Notes: generated by a model from the sequence alone, not told the origin. A stretch of DNA of 64,000 nucleotides from Branchiostoma floridae (GCF_000003815.2 NC_049982.1:259360-323359); one strand, 5' to 3'; shown: positions 1 to 10,620, counted from the stretch's first letter. A program made the numbers and translations.

Positions 1-198
1 CAAATTGACAGTGAACACTCCTCAGGAGTTCATTGACTGAGAATCTAGACTGGCTAACCTATCGTCCTGTGCCATCCAACTCCTCTGTTATATTTTCTGT
101 CTATTTGACCAATTTCTACTATTTTTCAGCGACCTCGGGAGCCTGGTAGAGGCTAACATATAACGTCAATGCCGCTATGAGTAACGGTGAGCTCACTA

Positions 199-470
199 CC
201 CTAAAGGTGGTATCTCACTGCACTTGCGTCAAGCTTGCGTCACTGCGGGGTTCGAAAGGTACTCAACGAATTTCAGAGATAAAGAACGCATTTTCTTACA
301 TTTTGTGTATTTTGTCGTCTAAGTCATACTTTTACGTACGAGTCTATGACGCAATATCTAGATTATAAAAAATGGAGAAAATAACAAAACAGTAACACAG
401 TGAACGACACAGTGAACGAACCCCGTAGTGACGCAAGCTTGACGTAAGTGCCGTGAGAGTGCACCTTAAC
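199..470. mobile_element. Foldback MITE-like element
   Basis: Two inverted arms of about 55 bp (199-254 and 417-470) share GCGTCAAGCTTGCGTCACT and GGGGTTCG cores with a few mismatches. They enclose about 160 bp of AT-rich sequence with no usable ORF. This is the build of a non-autonomous inverted-repeat transposon. It lies about 100 bp upstream of the proposed first ISX exon. No target duplication was identified and the family is not recognised. Confidence 0.6.
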
Positions 471-565
471 GGTGTGTGTATTTGTCTGTGAAACTGACGG
501 AAAACTTTAATGTTTCTCTTTGGAGCTTGCAAAATACTCAGTATGATTGGTCAACAGCGTCAACA

Positions 566-2358
566 ATGGAGAATGGTGGAGACAAAACTTTGCCTAATGA
601 ATTACGGCTTTGCTCTGAGATAAGGATAGGTGATGTGAGTGGCGACGACACTGGCTAGATTGTAACGTCAAGGTCTCTCTGCGGTCTCTCTTCTTTGTCA
701 TGTGTTGGTCGCTTGAGCGGCGCCAACCCCTGCTTCGCCTATCAAGTCAATTATTTGACCAAGCTCGATGTTTCTGAATTATGGAGAAGACATGTTGCTA
801 CAGTGAGCGTAGTTCAGTGCCCAGAAGTAGACAATGGCCTTGCATTGAGCAAACTCGTTAAAAAAGGGCAGTAGACAAGTTGTAGCAACCCGGAGTTCTT
901 ATATGCCTAGGCGATGATTTGTTACATCGAGTTATTGACTACTTAGTTTATATCCCCGCTCCTATTCGAACCAAAATTATCCCAGGCAAAAAAAATGCAG
1001 TAATACCAATAGTTTATTTGATCCAAGATAAACAGTGTACCATGTGCACAGCGGTAGCAAATTGGCTGAATTGTTGTCTGGACATCACGGTGCTTTAAAA
1101 TCGCATCATAGTACCAATGAGGTTATACAGTAGGCAGTTTTCCTATAACCTGCTTGATAGTACAATGTGATTTTAGCAGCTCAAGTAATACAATATACAT
1201 AGTAATATTAATTTGATGCTAAGATTATGTGGAGATAGAATCGAAGCGTTCCACCGAACTAATGAATATCACATATGAACTTTTCTTTATTTCATTACGG
1301 TAACAAGTTACAAACTTTTCCCAAAATCTTCTTTTACAGATACAACAGGTCGGTTCTTTGCCAGCGAAGACGTCAGGTCGCCCGGTGACAACGACGTCGC
1401 CACCGACGTCGAGGCACCTGACGGCGACGTCACGGACGCTGACGTGTTTGACGTCGGCGGCGACAGCGCGTCAGAGACGGGGCGCGAGTCCGTGTGCAGC
1501 GGCGGGACAGACGCGTCGGTGTCAGAGGAAGGGTCGGACAGGAGGGTGAAGCGCATGCGCCGGGTGAGGACGACGTTCTCCGCGGAACAGCTGAAGGCGT
1601 TAGAGGACGTGTTCAAGGTCACACATTACCCGGATGTACACACGAGGGAGCAGCTGGCCCGGAAGACCAAACTGCCGGAGGCAAGGGTTCAGGTGGGGAC
1701 AGATGCAACTGGAAACGCCAAATAGCAATTACTCAAGCAATTGGATATGATTTTGGAAACGGTCAACATTTCAGATAACAGCCACTATCTTCAGGGGAAA
1801 GATGGAACTGGAAGATTTTGAAACTATGTTCCAAGTTAACGACCGAAGGCTTTGGGCAAACAAACAAACAAGCAAACAAACAAACAAACAAACAAACAAA
1901 AGAACACACATGATTGATATGCATGTCAAAAAAAGACTGAAAGACTGAAACAAATAACGAAATAAATTAAGAGAGAAAGAATAAATGAAAAATGAAAATC
2001 AGTAGATTCAATAGTCCGAAAGATCAGTTTTGAAAATACATAAACTATCAATGATTTTCCTTTGTCTGCGGAACACATTTAGGGTGTTATAGGCGCTGTG
2101 ATGTTCTATGTACAGTCAAGGGATGGAAGTAAATGTTCCCGCATTTTTTAAAATCTCCCTCCCCATCCCTCTCCAGATCTGGTTCCAGAACAGACGGGCG
2201 AAGTGGCGGAAGTACGAGAAGCTGACGAACTTCGGCGGGCTGGGGTTTCTTCAGAACACGGACATGGCGATGGTACCCGCACCGCACACCGCCGCTATCA
2301 CACGGGTGGACCCAAAGGTAAGAACGCCCCCCCCCCCCCTCTCTCTCACCCTCTCCCT

Positions 2359-2389
<31 letters not shown>

Positions 2390-2405
2390 ACAAACACACA
2401 CACAA

Positions 2406-2438
<33 letters not shown>

Positions 2439-2776
2439 CAAACATACACATGCCTATGGGCGTGATGCGTTAAAACATGATGGTAGGTACATCTTTAAGA
2501 CGATTTTTTATCTTGCAGGACAAGACGAAGGAGCGGCCGCGGCCCCTCCAGCCGGGAAGTCCCTCCATCAACCCTGTCCTACCCACAATCCACAGCGTCA
2601 CCGTACCCACCACGCTGTACACGTCACCGATCCCGTCATGCACCATCGTGCCCATCGGCTTTCCGACGACTCCCGACTCCGAGACTCGGAGGTGTTCGTC
2701 CATCGCCGCGCTCCGAATGAAGGCGAAGGAGTACGAAGCGGCGTTGGGCATGCAGTTCATGTACAACAAACAATGA
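566..2776 (+). CDS. ISX: Paired-like homeobox transcription factor, ISX-like (4 exons)
   Basis: Exons are 566-629 (weak), 1340-1692, 2177-2317 and 2519-2776. All introns are GT-AG and the phases match, giving 271 residues. Residues 22-90 are acidic and Ser/Asp-rich. The homeodomain is residues 94-153, with [11 protein letters not shown] in helix 3 (Gln50, Asn51). The HYPDVH...LPEARVQ core is closest to vertebrate ISX, ahead of Vsx or repo. Intron 2 splits the homeodomain between codons 46 and 47, a common paired-class site. Residues 245-263 ([17 protein letters not shown]) are a C-terminal OAR-like motif, confirming the paired-like class. The protein should be nuclear and bind TAAT-type sites; in vertebrates ISX acts in intestinal carotenoid control (family knowledge). 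Exon 1 was chosen because its ATG frame, leftover base and donor (GATAG|GTGATG) complete the codon opening exon 2. An upstream exon could replace it. Homeodomain exons are near certain. Confidence 0.9.
1856..1903 (+). repeat. (CAAA)n simple repeat in ISX intron 2
   Basis: An imperfect AAAC/CAAA tetranucleotide tract within the intron that splits the homeodomain. No other function is visible. Confidence 0.8.
2323..2453 (+). repeat. C-run and (CA)n microsatellite in ISX intron 3
   Basis: A run of C is followed by CT-rich and then CA-rich repeats starting within ten bases of the exon 3 donor (AAAG|GTAAGA). Long ORFs overlapping it on both strands are low-complexity artefacts. Confidence 0.9.
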
Positions 2777-2929
2777 AAATGGAACTGATCAGAACGTTTT
2801 CCATACAACAACGGAGCGAGCAACATCCGTGTTGGTGTCTGGATTTGCGTTTCACAGGACTCAAGGGCAAACGGCGTTTTGAAAAAATCTTATCAGCAAC
2901 TTTCTTCTGGTACTCTTATTTTTAAGTTA

Positions 2930-3446
2930 GGCCACAGCAAGTAAATTTTATGGATGACATCCTCTGCAGACTGCAAAAATAGTGCGATAGGGCGAAAAAA
3001 AGATGGGTGAAAAAAAGGCACCATAAAGTTGTGATGACTGTTGTAAAAAGAATTAAAGGGACAAAACATGGTATCGGAGCCAACAAGGCATTTATTCCTG
3101 TATTTAAGACATACTGGTGTGCTAAAAGTGACACTAGTGTGGATAGACTGGCATCACCAACAAAGTTGGTAACAACACTCATAGCTTCCATGTTGGTGTC
3201 ACTTGTCACTGGTGTCACAGCTATCCAATAAGTTTCATTTCTACAACTACAGTCCTTGGTACCTCACAAGTGTCACTTCTACAAGTACAATTATTAGGCT
3301 ACAACACAACATATTTGCTCATTTTGGCACTTTATCGTCATGTTGACAATCCCTGCATAAAAAAAAAATCTTGTTTTTTTTTTCTGAAATCAGGTGAAAA
3401 TTAATGCGCGCGTTGATGTCATCCATAAAATTTACTTGCTGTGGCC
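2930..3446. mobile_element. PIF/Harbinger-like MITE, copy 1
   Basis: Perfect to near-perfect terminal inverted repeats (GGCCACAGCAAGTAAATTT, about 30 bp) are bounded on both sides by TTA, the 3-bp target duplication typical of PIF/Harbinger elements. The interior is about 450 bp with only short ORFs and no transposase. Two further full-length copies lie at 26471-26996 and 34764-35277. Confidence 0.8.
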
Positions 3447-5195
3447 TTACGGTATATTGATTTGGTAATATGAATCATCAGGGCACCCCAAACTGAGGCG
3501 AATAAAAAAAAGTGTCAAAAGATTTTACTGGAATGAAAATTATCATGAGCCACGTCATCCTCTCTCTAGGTTTGCCCATGACGTTTTATTGGAAAACTCT
3601 CTATAACATGAAATGAGACCAAAAAAGTTCAATGCGTTAAAGTTATCACTGACTTTGTGATGAAAATGTGCCAAATTGTGCCAAATTCACTTTTATTCGT
3701 ACATATATATTCCGAGATATATCAACAGCATGTATAAGCCAATATGAATTACGTTAAAAGTAAGTTCCATGACAAACATAAAACTGTTTAGCACAGATTA
3801 ATTGTTACAGATGTTGTTACAAGTATGCACTTTATTTGTTGCGATGGGATATTGCCACCGCTTGCCACATGTAACCGCACGCCAGTATTTATATTGCCTA
3901 ATCTGTAAGGAAACTTGCACTTGTGTTATCAAATCTGTGAGAGATGTCCAGTCACCAGTATCCATTTTACATCGAAATACGTAACGTTGTAATCATAGAA
4001 TGAATGACTTTATTGCTCAAATATCGCACAAGGGACAATGTATGGCAACTACTACCACTAAAAATCAATTGATGCAGATTAAACAAATATAGTACAGAGC
4101 TAGAATAAAATTCAGATGAAATGGTCTTTAAGCGGAGTCTGGATGTTCTAGACAATGAGCATATATGGATAAAATCATCTGCTAAAGAAACTTGTATCAT
4201 CTGTGCAATGTTTAACCGACATCTATCCTCATTTACTGTCAACGTCGCAGAAAAAAAGCCACCTGGTGTGACTGAAGTTTATCACGAGTTTCAAACGACT
4301 GGTAATTTGCTCAAGGTGGACTGTTATCACAAAATCAAATCTATGTAGAGCAAAATATAAGATGAAAAATAAAAAAGAAAGAACAGGGCTGTTGTTTTTT
4401 CCCAACTTTTCATTCCTAAGGTTTAGTCTTGAAATTCTTGCTTAACTGTCACATTCAACCCTATGTGCCATAATCGTCAGGCATATGTATGATTTGACTA
4501 GATCATATAAAATGTTTATTTACCATGATTTCTTTCACTTCACACATCTTGCTAGTGGACGATCTGCTTGGAAATCGATATCGATCTACTTGAGCCCGCA
4601 TTTTGTGCCTGCATTTCGAGGCTACTTACGGCTAAATACTAGTAGCCTCCTTCTCAGACTTCTTGCGGGGCTGACTTTTATTCTATTAGATGGGTGGGGG
4701 GGGGGGCTGCTCCATTCCACGGCAAACTACCTTCCTCGGCAAACTCTCTTTCCTTTTTTTTTTATTTACTCAGAATTCACCGCAAAACAAGGCTCGTGGA
4801 GCCACTAAGACGTTTTGGGTTACAATACTGTATTGTGAAGAAAGATGTCTGTTAACCGTTGACTTAAACAGTTTCAGATTGTATCCCATGGGAAAGCAGG
4901 TCCGTGGAAGTTTATTCCATAGTAATGTTGTTCTGGGAAGAAAGCTCTGAGCGTGGAACTTCCTCCTGTTAGGAGGATTGTGGAGGGGAAAAAAGGATGA
5001 TTTGCTTCCGTGGAAGTGGCTAAACGGGTATAAGAAAACCTAGCGAAAGTTGGAAATTGTGAACCAGCGCCCCCTCCCCAGGAAATAAAAGCCTGCCCCG
5101 CTTAAAGTTTGCTATGAGAGAGGCTATGCCTGAAAAGGTAAACTTTAAGGCAAAGGTAGATTGTTGAAGCCGTAGGGGCAGTGGGTTGTTATCCA
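3447..5195. other. Intergenic, no gene seen
   Basis: AT-rich sequence without a credible ORF or splice-consistent exon. Positions 4014-4075 resemble the reverse complement of a LINE 3' end (CAATAAAGT-type tail with TGTGCGATATTTGAG), suggesting a minus-strand retrotransposon tail. A short G-run lies near 4690. Confidence 0.5.
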
Positions 5196-5230
5196 CTGTG
5201 CCTAGGCTACCCGTCCCTACCCGATGATAT

Positions 5231-5585
5231 AGTATCCTTTTTGAGGTGCGTAATTATTGGCCCTCCAGTATGAGTGATGCGGAAATCGTCGTCTGGAGCC
5301 TAAAGTCACCTATGTGCTAAAGCGACCATCCTGAAGCAGATGCCTAATTCCACAGAAAGCAGAAAACTTGTCGATGGGCGGGTGGGTGGGACGCTTCAGG
5401 CTCCAGACTTTGCCGGAGGGCCAGCACACAGAAGAATGATATATTCATGCGCGCATCTCTTATTTATAGGGGGAGTGACGTCATACTTTTCGGGCCAATC
5501 ATTGTGCACCTCAAATAGTATCCTTTTTGAGGTGCGTAATTATTGGCCCTCCAGTATGAGTGATGCGGAAATCGTCGTCTTCCGC
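5231..5585. repeat. Direct and inverted repeat block with promoter-like segment
   Basis: A 64-bp segment at about 5231-5294 is repeated directly at 5518-5581. Between them, 5396-5519 is nearly identical to 10500-10620. Around 5494-5547 a foldback is formed by CCAATCATTGTGCACCTCAAA-type arms around TAGTATCC. Read on the minus strand, the shared block has a CCAAT box, a TGACGTCA site (5476-5483) and TATAAATA (5461-5468) in promoter order. It may be a duplicated promoter or part of an unrecognised repeat. Confidence 0.6.
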
Positions 5586-6797
5586 CTTTGCCATCTCTGG
5601 CTATTGAGCCCTTCCTTTTCCCTTTGAACTCCTTAACTTTGTACCTGTATCAGTATCTATAATTAGTATAGATATCTAGCTAACGTAACCGCCCTTCAGC
5701 GTAACGCATCAACGTGTCTGTGTCTGTATACATCAACGCGTTCGTATCTGGATCTATCTGGCTAATATAACATTCCTTTGGAAGAACGCTTGTCATCCGC
5801 TCCCTCTATACCTCTTTCACCACACCCTTTCTCATTATTCTCTCTCAACTCCCCATCTCTCATTTCCCCTCTCTCAACTCCCTTCTCTCATGTAACTCCT
5901 TTCTCATCTTACCTCTCACGCTGCCTCTCCCTTGTACGGTACCCACTCTCAAACAACCCAACACTCATATATAGCCCACTCTCATTTTTTGCTGCACGAC
6001 AAACAAAATGGAGGAAGCAACGCAAAATTGTTATCTCAAAACCGTTCCTCTACGATCACTCGAAGGAAGAACGATAAGGACACGGCCAAGCCCAGTTCTG
6101 AATTATCCGCGTTAGAGGTAAAACAAAACTATTTTTCCCTCGCATCGCAGGACCATTTGTCTTGAGCCTCGACTGTCTCTATGCCCAACGGCCCCCAGCC
6201 TTATCCAACCTCAACTTTCAAGCATCCGCTTGACGATGCTGATCCCCAACCTTTCAGAGGACGGAGACGCTCATATTTGCCACTCTTCCTGCTTAATAAA
6301 CTCGACCCACCGAAGCAACAATATGGAAAGACACCAGGCTTGCACAAGTGGAGTGCAAAACTGTTCCAAACGCTCACCGCGACCTCGGAGATGCATAATG
6401 CCCAAAAGTATTATTCTGAGTCCGGACGACCTCTCAACAGTTCAAACACGAAATTCTTTTTCCTCAATAGAGATAGCGGTAAGCCCAAGATGGAATCGAA
6501 AGACAAACATAGTGTTCCACATCATAGCTTCGATGTTGGGATCCGGTGTAAAATCTGTAAGGGTACTTGTGTCGGCTGATTCAACTCAGTCAGTGAAGCG
6601 ACAGCCAGAGATGATAAATCCGTCTAATACAATAGCGAAGTAACACCTTACGGTATCCAGCCTACGATTTCTTACAAGGTTTCCGACCTAGAAAAGTCCT
6701 CCCTTCTTTAATACCAGTTTGAGCCACTTTAGTCTTATTACCAAAATTGTATCAACCAAAAGAGTGTTCTAATCCATGTCTAGCTTTGATGCTTCAA
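5586..6797. other. Intergenic, pyrimidine-rich stretch, no supported gene
   Basis: Positions 5770-5940 are CT-rich (repeated CTCTCAACTCCC-type words). Two overlapping ORFs of 132 and 137 codons at 6181-6643 lie in different frames. Neither has a recognisable domain, and having both open in the same DNA argues against either being real. Confidence 0.45.
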
Positions 6798-7082
6798 TTA
6801 TGGTACACGATCTCGGAGTGCAATACAGAGAAACGCCCCTAGGTGTCTCAAATCGAAAGCTAACAGGAGGAGCTCATGTGACCACTCCAGAGTCCCTGTC
6901 ACACAGGCATATGTGGCGATAGGGAGTATACGTGCCTGGCAAAGGCGCATATCACAACATCTGATATCCTTGCGGTTCCACACTGGATTTCTTAGTCTAC
7001 CAAATGCAGAGGCCGGCGGCCAAGAGCGATCCTTCTCTTTGCGTCGTTTTAGTACTATGTACAACACTTCCCAGGAAAACAA
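6798..7082 (-). pseudogene. LINE reverse-transcriptase C-terminal fragment
   Basis: A minus-strand open stretch of about 94 codons contains AFGRLRNPVWNRKDIR, then ILPIATYACVTGTL, then LLLAFDLRHLGAFL and RDRV. This order (thumb helix, LPxxxYxxExWTL, AFxxRxLR, DRV) is the conserved C-terminal part of reverse transcriptases in non-LTR retrotransposons. The Glu-Thr-Trp-Thr core is degraded to VTGTL. No catalytic FADD box or endonuclease is present, so this is a dead fragment with no host function expected. Confidence 0.75.
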
Positions 7083-7897
7083 ACTCAGATTTTCACAACT
7101 ATTGTGACCTCTATGGAAAAGATTTCTTGAACTATTTACCCGAGATTACTTCTCACTTGCAGCATTTCCTTTTCGAGCCCCTTTTCTTACATGCGACTTC
7201 AAGCTCACTTGTCGAGAACTGCAATTTGCTGAATATTGTCGCTGAAAATGTAGCGTCATTATGCAAAGTCTCGGGCTAGGACGAAAATTAAGTACAGAGC
7301 AGAGTGGACTCATTCCTCAGCCAACCGCCATCTATCACACCACAGTCATCTCTCAGTAAGACATTTGGACCCGCATATCTCCAGTTTTAAAACACTTTTA
7401 TTCAGTTATGCCAAACTGGTTACGAAATGTGAATAAAGAGACTCTTTTTACACAACCAATGCTTTATTCACACCGACGTTTCGGTGACCGTCTGTTACCT
7501 TCTTCAGGGCAATTCTGACTGGTTCACATTGTACTGCAGGACAGGTGTCGCTGCTCACAGTTCAGATGCGGTCACAAAACAAAAAGTATTTACATATGTA
7601 CAAACAGCTTTGATGCACACATTTACAATGCGGTCCCAAACGTAAAGGAGTGTAATACATCCATAACACAATCAGTTGTCAATTAACGATGAATTGATGT
7701 AACGTTTTTTTTTTTTTTTTCCCCTACTTCTTAAGAATATTGTCCCACACGTGGTTAAGGAATGTGTTTCTTGCGTACTGCCTAGAAAATTCGCACTTGT
7801 ATACCTTCCAGTGTAATATGCCTTGCCCTTGGTACCTATTTAGTGCGACCGTCCTTATATAACAACACAATTTTGTGGATTCAATGCCTTCTCGATC
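7083..7897. repeat. Dispersed repeat with GAAGAAGG...CCGAAACGT motif
   Basis: On the minus strand, 7463-7500 reads CCTGAAGAAGG, a self-complementary GGTAAC/GTCACC segment, then CGAAACGTCGG. This motif is widespread in animal interspersed repeats. An AT-rich stretch with a T-run follows at 7707. The rest of 7083-7897 shows no gene. Confidence 0.5.
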
Positions 7898-8035
7898 TCA
7901 TGGCGATATGATTTCTGGCTTGCGGTCTTCAAAACCTTTTACGGCGAAGTACGAGTAAGTTTTCCTTCCTAAAACATCCACCGTGAGCTCCATATTCTTC
8001 TGCGGCACTTCCTGTGCCTGCCTGGGTATTTCCAT
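7898..8035 (-). CDS. Hypothetical short ORF, possible terminal exon
   Basis: A 45-codon minus-strand ORF reads MEIPRQAQEVPQKNMELTVD and then VLGRKTYSYF, ending EIISP and a stop. It contains a degenerate unit of the neighbouring 52-bp minisatellite (ACCCAGGCAGGCACAGG), so the array may have grown from this sequence. It could be the last exon of a minus-strand gene running from the promoter-like block at 10500-10620. No domain is recognised and no splice acceptor is certain. Confidence 0.25.
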   Translation of the reverse strand: MEIPRQAQEVPQKNMELTVDVLGRKTYSYFAVKGFEDRKPEIISP

Positions 8036-8141
8036 TTCGTAAACTCACGGAGGTTTTAAACTTGGTTGAGTTCAATGTGAAGACGCTGGTGCCCCCTCTC
8101 TGTGTATGAACGGAACTGAACTGAACCGAGATCAATATCTT

Positions 8142-8836
8142 CCCGCGACACTCGCCGGTGCCTGCCCGGGTCTTACCAACTTCGTGAGCTCTACCCGCGA
8201 CACTCGCCGGTGCCTGCCCGGGTCTTACCATCTTCGCGAGCTCTACCCGCGACACTCGCCGGTGCCTGCCCGGGTCTTACCATCTTCGCGAGCTCTACCC
8301 GCGACACTCGCCGGTGCCTGCCCGGGTCTTACCAACTTCGTGAGCTCTATCCGCGACACTCGCCGGTGCCTGCCCGGGTCTTACCATCTTCGTGAGCTCT
8401 ACCCGCGACACTCGCCGGTGCCTGCCCGGGCCTTACCATCTTCGTGAGCTCTACCCGCGACACTCGCCGGTGCCTGCCCGGGGCCTTACCATTCTCGTGA
8501 GCTCTACCCGCGACACTCGCCGGTGCCTGCCCGGGTCTTACCATCTTCGTGAGCTCTACCCGCGACACTCGCCGGTGCCTGCCCGGGTCTTACCATCTTC
8601 GTGAGCTCTACCCGCGACACTCGCCGGTGCCTGCCCGGGCCTTACCATCTTCGTGAGCTCTACCCGCGACACTCGCCGGTGCCTAAGAGAGACTGCCCGG
8701 CTGTCACCATCTTCGTGAGCTCTACCCGCGACACTCGCCGGTGCCTGCCCGGGTCTTACCATCTTCGTGAGCTCTACCCGTGAAACTCGCCGGTGCCTGC
8801 CCGGGTCTTACCATCTTCGTGACACGTCCCGGTTCC
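8142..8836. repeat. 52-bp GC-rich minisatellite (about 13 units)
   Basis: The unit begins CCCGCGACACTCGCCGGTGC and ends CCATCTTCGTGAGCTCTA. Units start at 8142, 8194, 8246, 8298, 8350, 8402, 8454, 8507, 8559, 8611 and 8663, with further copies running into the gap. Most are identical, with small changes (TCTTACC versus CCTTACC, one with a short insertion near 8685). On the minus strand each unit carries GATGGTAAGACC, a splice-donor-like word. The 52-bp period is not a multiple of three, so ORFs across it are artefacts of stop-free sequence. Confidence 0.95.
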
Positions 8837-9111
8837 NNNNNNNNNNNNNNNNNNNNNNNNNNNNNNNNNNNNNNNNNNNNNNNNNNNNNNNNNNNNNNNN
8901 NNNNNNNNNNNNNNNNNNNNNNNNNNNNNNNNNNNNNNNNNNNNNNNNNNNNNNNNNNNNNNNNNNNNNNNNNNNNNNNNNNNNNNNNNNNNNNNNNNNN
9001 NNNNNNNNNNNNNNNNNNNNNNNNNNNNNNNNNNNNNNNNNNNNNNNNNNNNNNNNNNNNNNNNNNNNNNNNNNNNNNNNNNNNNNNNNNNNNNNNNNNN
9101 NNNNNNNNNNN
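8837..9111. other. Assembly gap (275 N)
   Basis: A run of N directly abuts the 52-bp minisatellite. The array is probably longer than shown and caused the break. Confidence 0.99.
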
Positions 9112-9337
9112 TTGACAAACGAAAACGAACGGCCAATAACAGGAATGTAACAAAAGCCACGCTCTAGAAACGCTGGCAGTCTGCATTACTACATCGCCCA
9201 CGAGGAGGATGGTGGTGGGTTTCAATTCCTGAAAAGAACTCCAAAAAATGGTAGCCATAGTGAGTCCCGATGCCATGATGGTGTTATCCTAAAATCCTGC
9301 ATAAAACCATACACACGAAAAAAATATAAATATTTAA

Positions 9338-9910
9338 AGAAAATGACAAGAAAATGGCGAAGCTCTAGGTCTGTAAAGGACCTCCGAACTGTATGGAGGC
9401 GTTCGTAGAATTCTCTGGTAGAGGATGGATGCAGATTGTGATTTCAGTCAAGGCGATACTGTGAGAGTATCCATCTTGCTTCTTTGTCCGGGTTCTCAAA
9501 CCACGTGTCTGCGTATCACTAAAACATACAAAAATTAGAAAATGACAAGAAAATAACGAATCTCTCGGTCTGTACTAGTCCTCCACACTGTATGAAGGCG
9601 TTCGTAAAATTCCGGATTATAATCTTCATTCAGTCCAGGTAAACTGAGAGGGAATCCATTTTGCTTCTTTGTCCAGGCTCTCAAACCACGTGTCGGTGCA
9701 AACTGCTAAAACGTACAAAAATCAGAAAATGACAAGGAAATGGTGAAGATCTCGGTCTGCAACGCTCCTCAATACTAGACAAAAGACTCCCTCGCCTTCA
9801 AGGTGGAGGATGGCAACGGATTCTATTATCCTACCACAGTGACACTCAGAGGGTAGCCATGTTGCATCTCCTCGACAGGGACAGCTCTAGCATCCTGGTA
9901 ACACTTTCAG
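9338..9910. repeat. Three degenerate tandem copies of a ~190-bp exon-like unit
   Basis: Copies begin near 9338, 9537 and 9725 and share GACAAGAAAATGGCGAA, CTCGGTCTGTA and CTCAAACCACGTGTC-type blocks. On the minus strand each has an AG acceptor after a T-rich tract and stays open. The third copy gives a 69-bp open segment (9903-9835) between TTTCTGAAAG and GTG|GTAGGA. The second reads FAPTRGLRAWTKKQNGFPLS and stays open for about 55 codons. The shared peptide core is weak (RAx..KK/EExxxG[YF]PLS). They may be duplicated exons or a non-coding tandem repeat. Confidence 0.6.
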
Positions 9911-10234
9911 AAAACAAGAAAAACACACAAATAGCAAAAGTCCTAAACAGCGCCACTAATCAGCGTCGGCGAAAGGTGGCCACAGCAAAATTCAACAGAG
10001 GATGCGAGCGTATATACTAACACCTGAAAAGAAACATTCTACATATTAAAGATGGCTCTCCTCGGACCTGCACGCAACGTGTACAAAACGTTCACGAAAC
10101 AACCAGCAAACAGGCAACAAACAGAAAACACGAAAATGAAACAATGTGACAGTCAACCGGAAAAATCCGCAAGTCCTCCCGTACGTCAAAAAACATGGCT
10201 CTGCTAGCACTGCAACAGGCCTAGACTACAAATA

Positions 10235-10441
10235 TCAAACATGTCTCAACACATGTACAACACCATACCACAAAACGAACAAGTAAATGTCCAGACCGGC
10301 CTCAGATAAAACTTTACCGTGTTCGACCAAACCTTGCGAGATACCGTGTATCTCTGATACAATCCCCGGGAGAGTACGAGCTGCCGTCACGAGCTTGAGC
10401 TGCGGCACCGCATCGTGTAGTAGCGAGTCTCCCGCCGGCAT
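10235..10441 (-). CDS. Hypothetical small protein or first exon
   Basis: A 68-codon minus-strand ORF starts MPAGDSLLHDAVPQLKLVTA and continues to a hydrophobic C-terminus (IYLFVLWYGVVHVL). The first 50 codons are GC-rich, unlike the AT-rich surroundings. The ATG lies about 120 bp downstream of a TATAAATA box in a promoter-like block. GT dinucleotides after EIHG and EHGK could be splice donors, so the hydrophobic tail may be intron read-through. No family is recognised. The identical promoter block near 5.4 kb lacks this ORF, which weakens the case. Confidence 0.3.
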   Translation of the reverse strand: MPAGDSLLHDAVPQLKLVTAARTLPGIVSEIHGISQGLVEHGKVLSEAGLDIYLFVLWYGVVHVLRHV

Positions 10442-10499
10442 TCTCGTGGCCTTTTCCCGGCAAGTTTTCTGCGCTGGGGCGAGGAAGGACGCACGCTGC

Positions 10500-10620
10500 T
10501 GGCTTCAGACTTTGCCGGAGGGCCAGCACACAGAAGAATGATATATTCATGCGCGCATCTCTTATTTATAGGGGGAGTGACGTCATACTTTTCGGGCCAA
10601 TCATTGTGCACCTCAAATAG
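10500..10620 (-). promoter_or_regulatory. Promoter-like block (CCAAT, CRE, TATA)
   Basis: Read on the minus strand the order is GATTGG (about 10598-10603), TGACGTCA (10578-10585) and CTATAAATAAG (TATA at 10563-10570). Spacing is compatible with a TATA-dependent polymerase II promoter starting near 10535. The block is almost identical to 5396-5519, so it is repeated DNA. The elements are seen directly and promoter activity is inferred. Confidence 0.4.

Noticed and set aside
2087-2451. ORFs over the CA microsatellite (also at 38.5 and 54.5 kb)
   Set aside because: Cys/Val or His/Thr dipeptide runs from dinucleotide repeats; intronic or intergenic.
6181-6643. Two overlapping ORFs of 132 and 137 codons
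   Set aside because: Different frames of the same DNA, no domain and no splice or promoter support.
7463-7500. Hammerhead-ribozyme-like core (CTGAAGA ... GAAAC with a GGTAAC/GTCACC stem) on the minus strand
   Set aside because: No pairing partner for stem III and no cleavage-site triplet in the right place were found. The motif is common in interspersed repeats. A covariance-model search would settle it.
8139-8822. CRISPR array
   Set aside because: Units are contiguous 52-bp repeats without unique spacers, in an animal genome.
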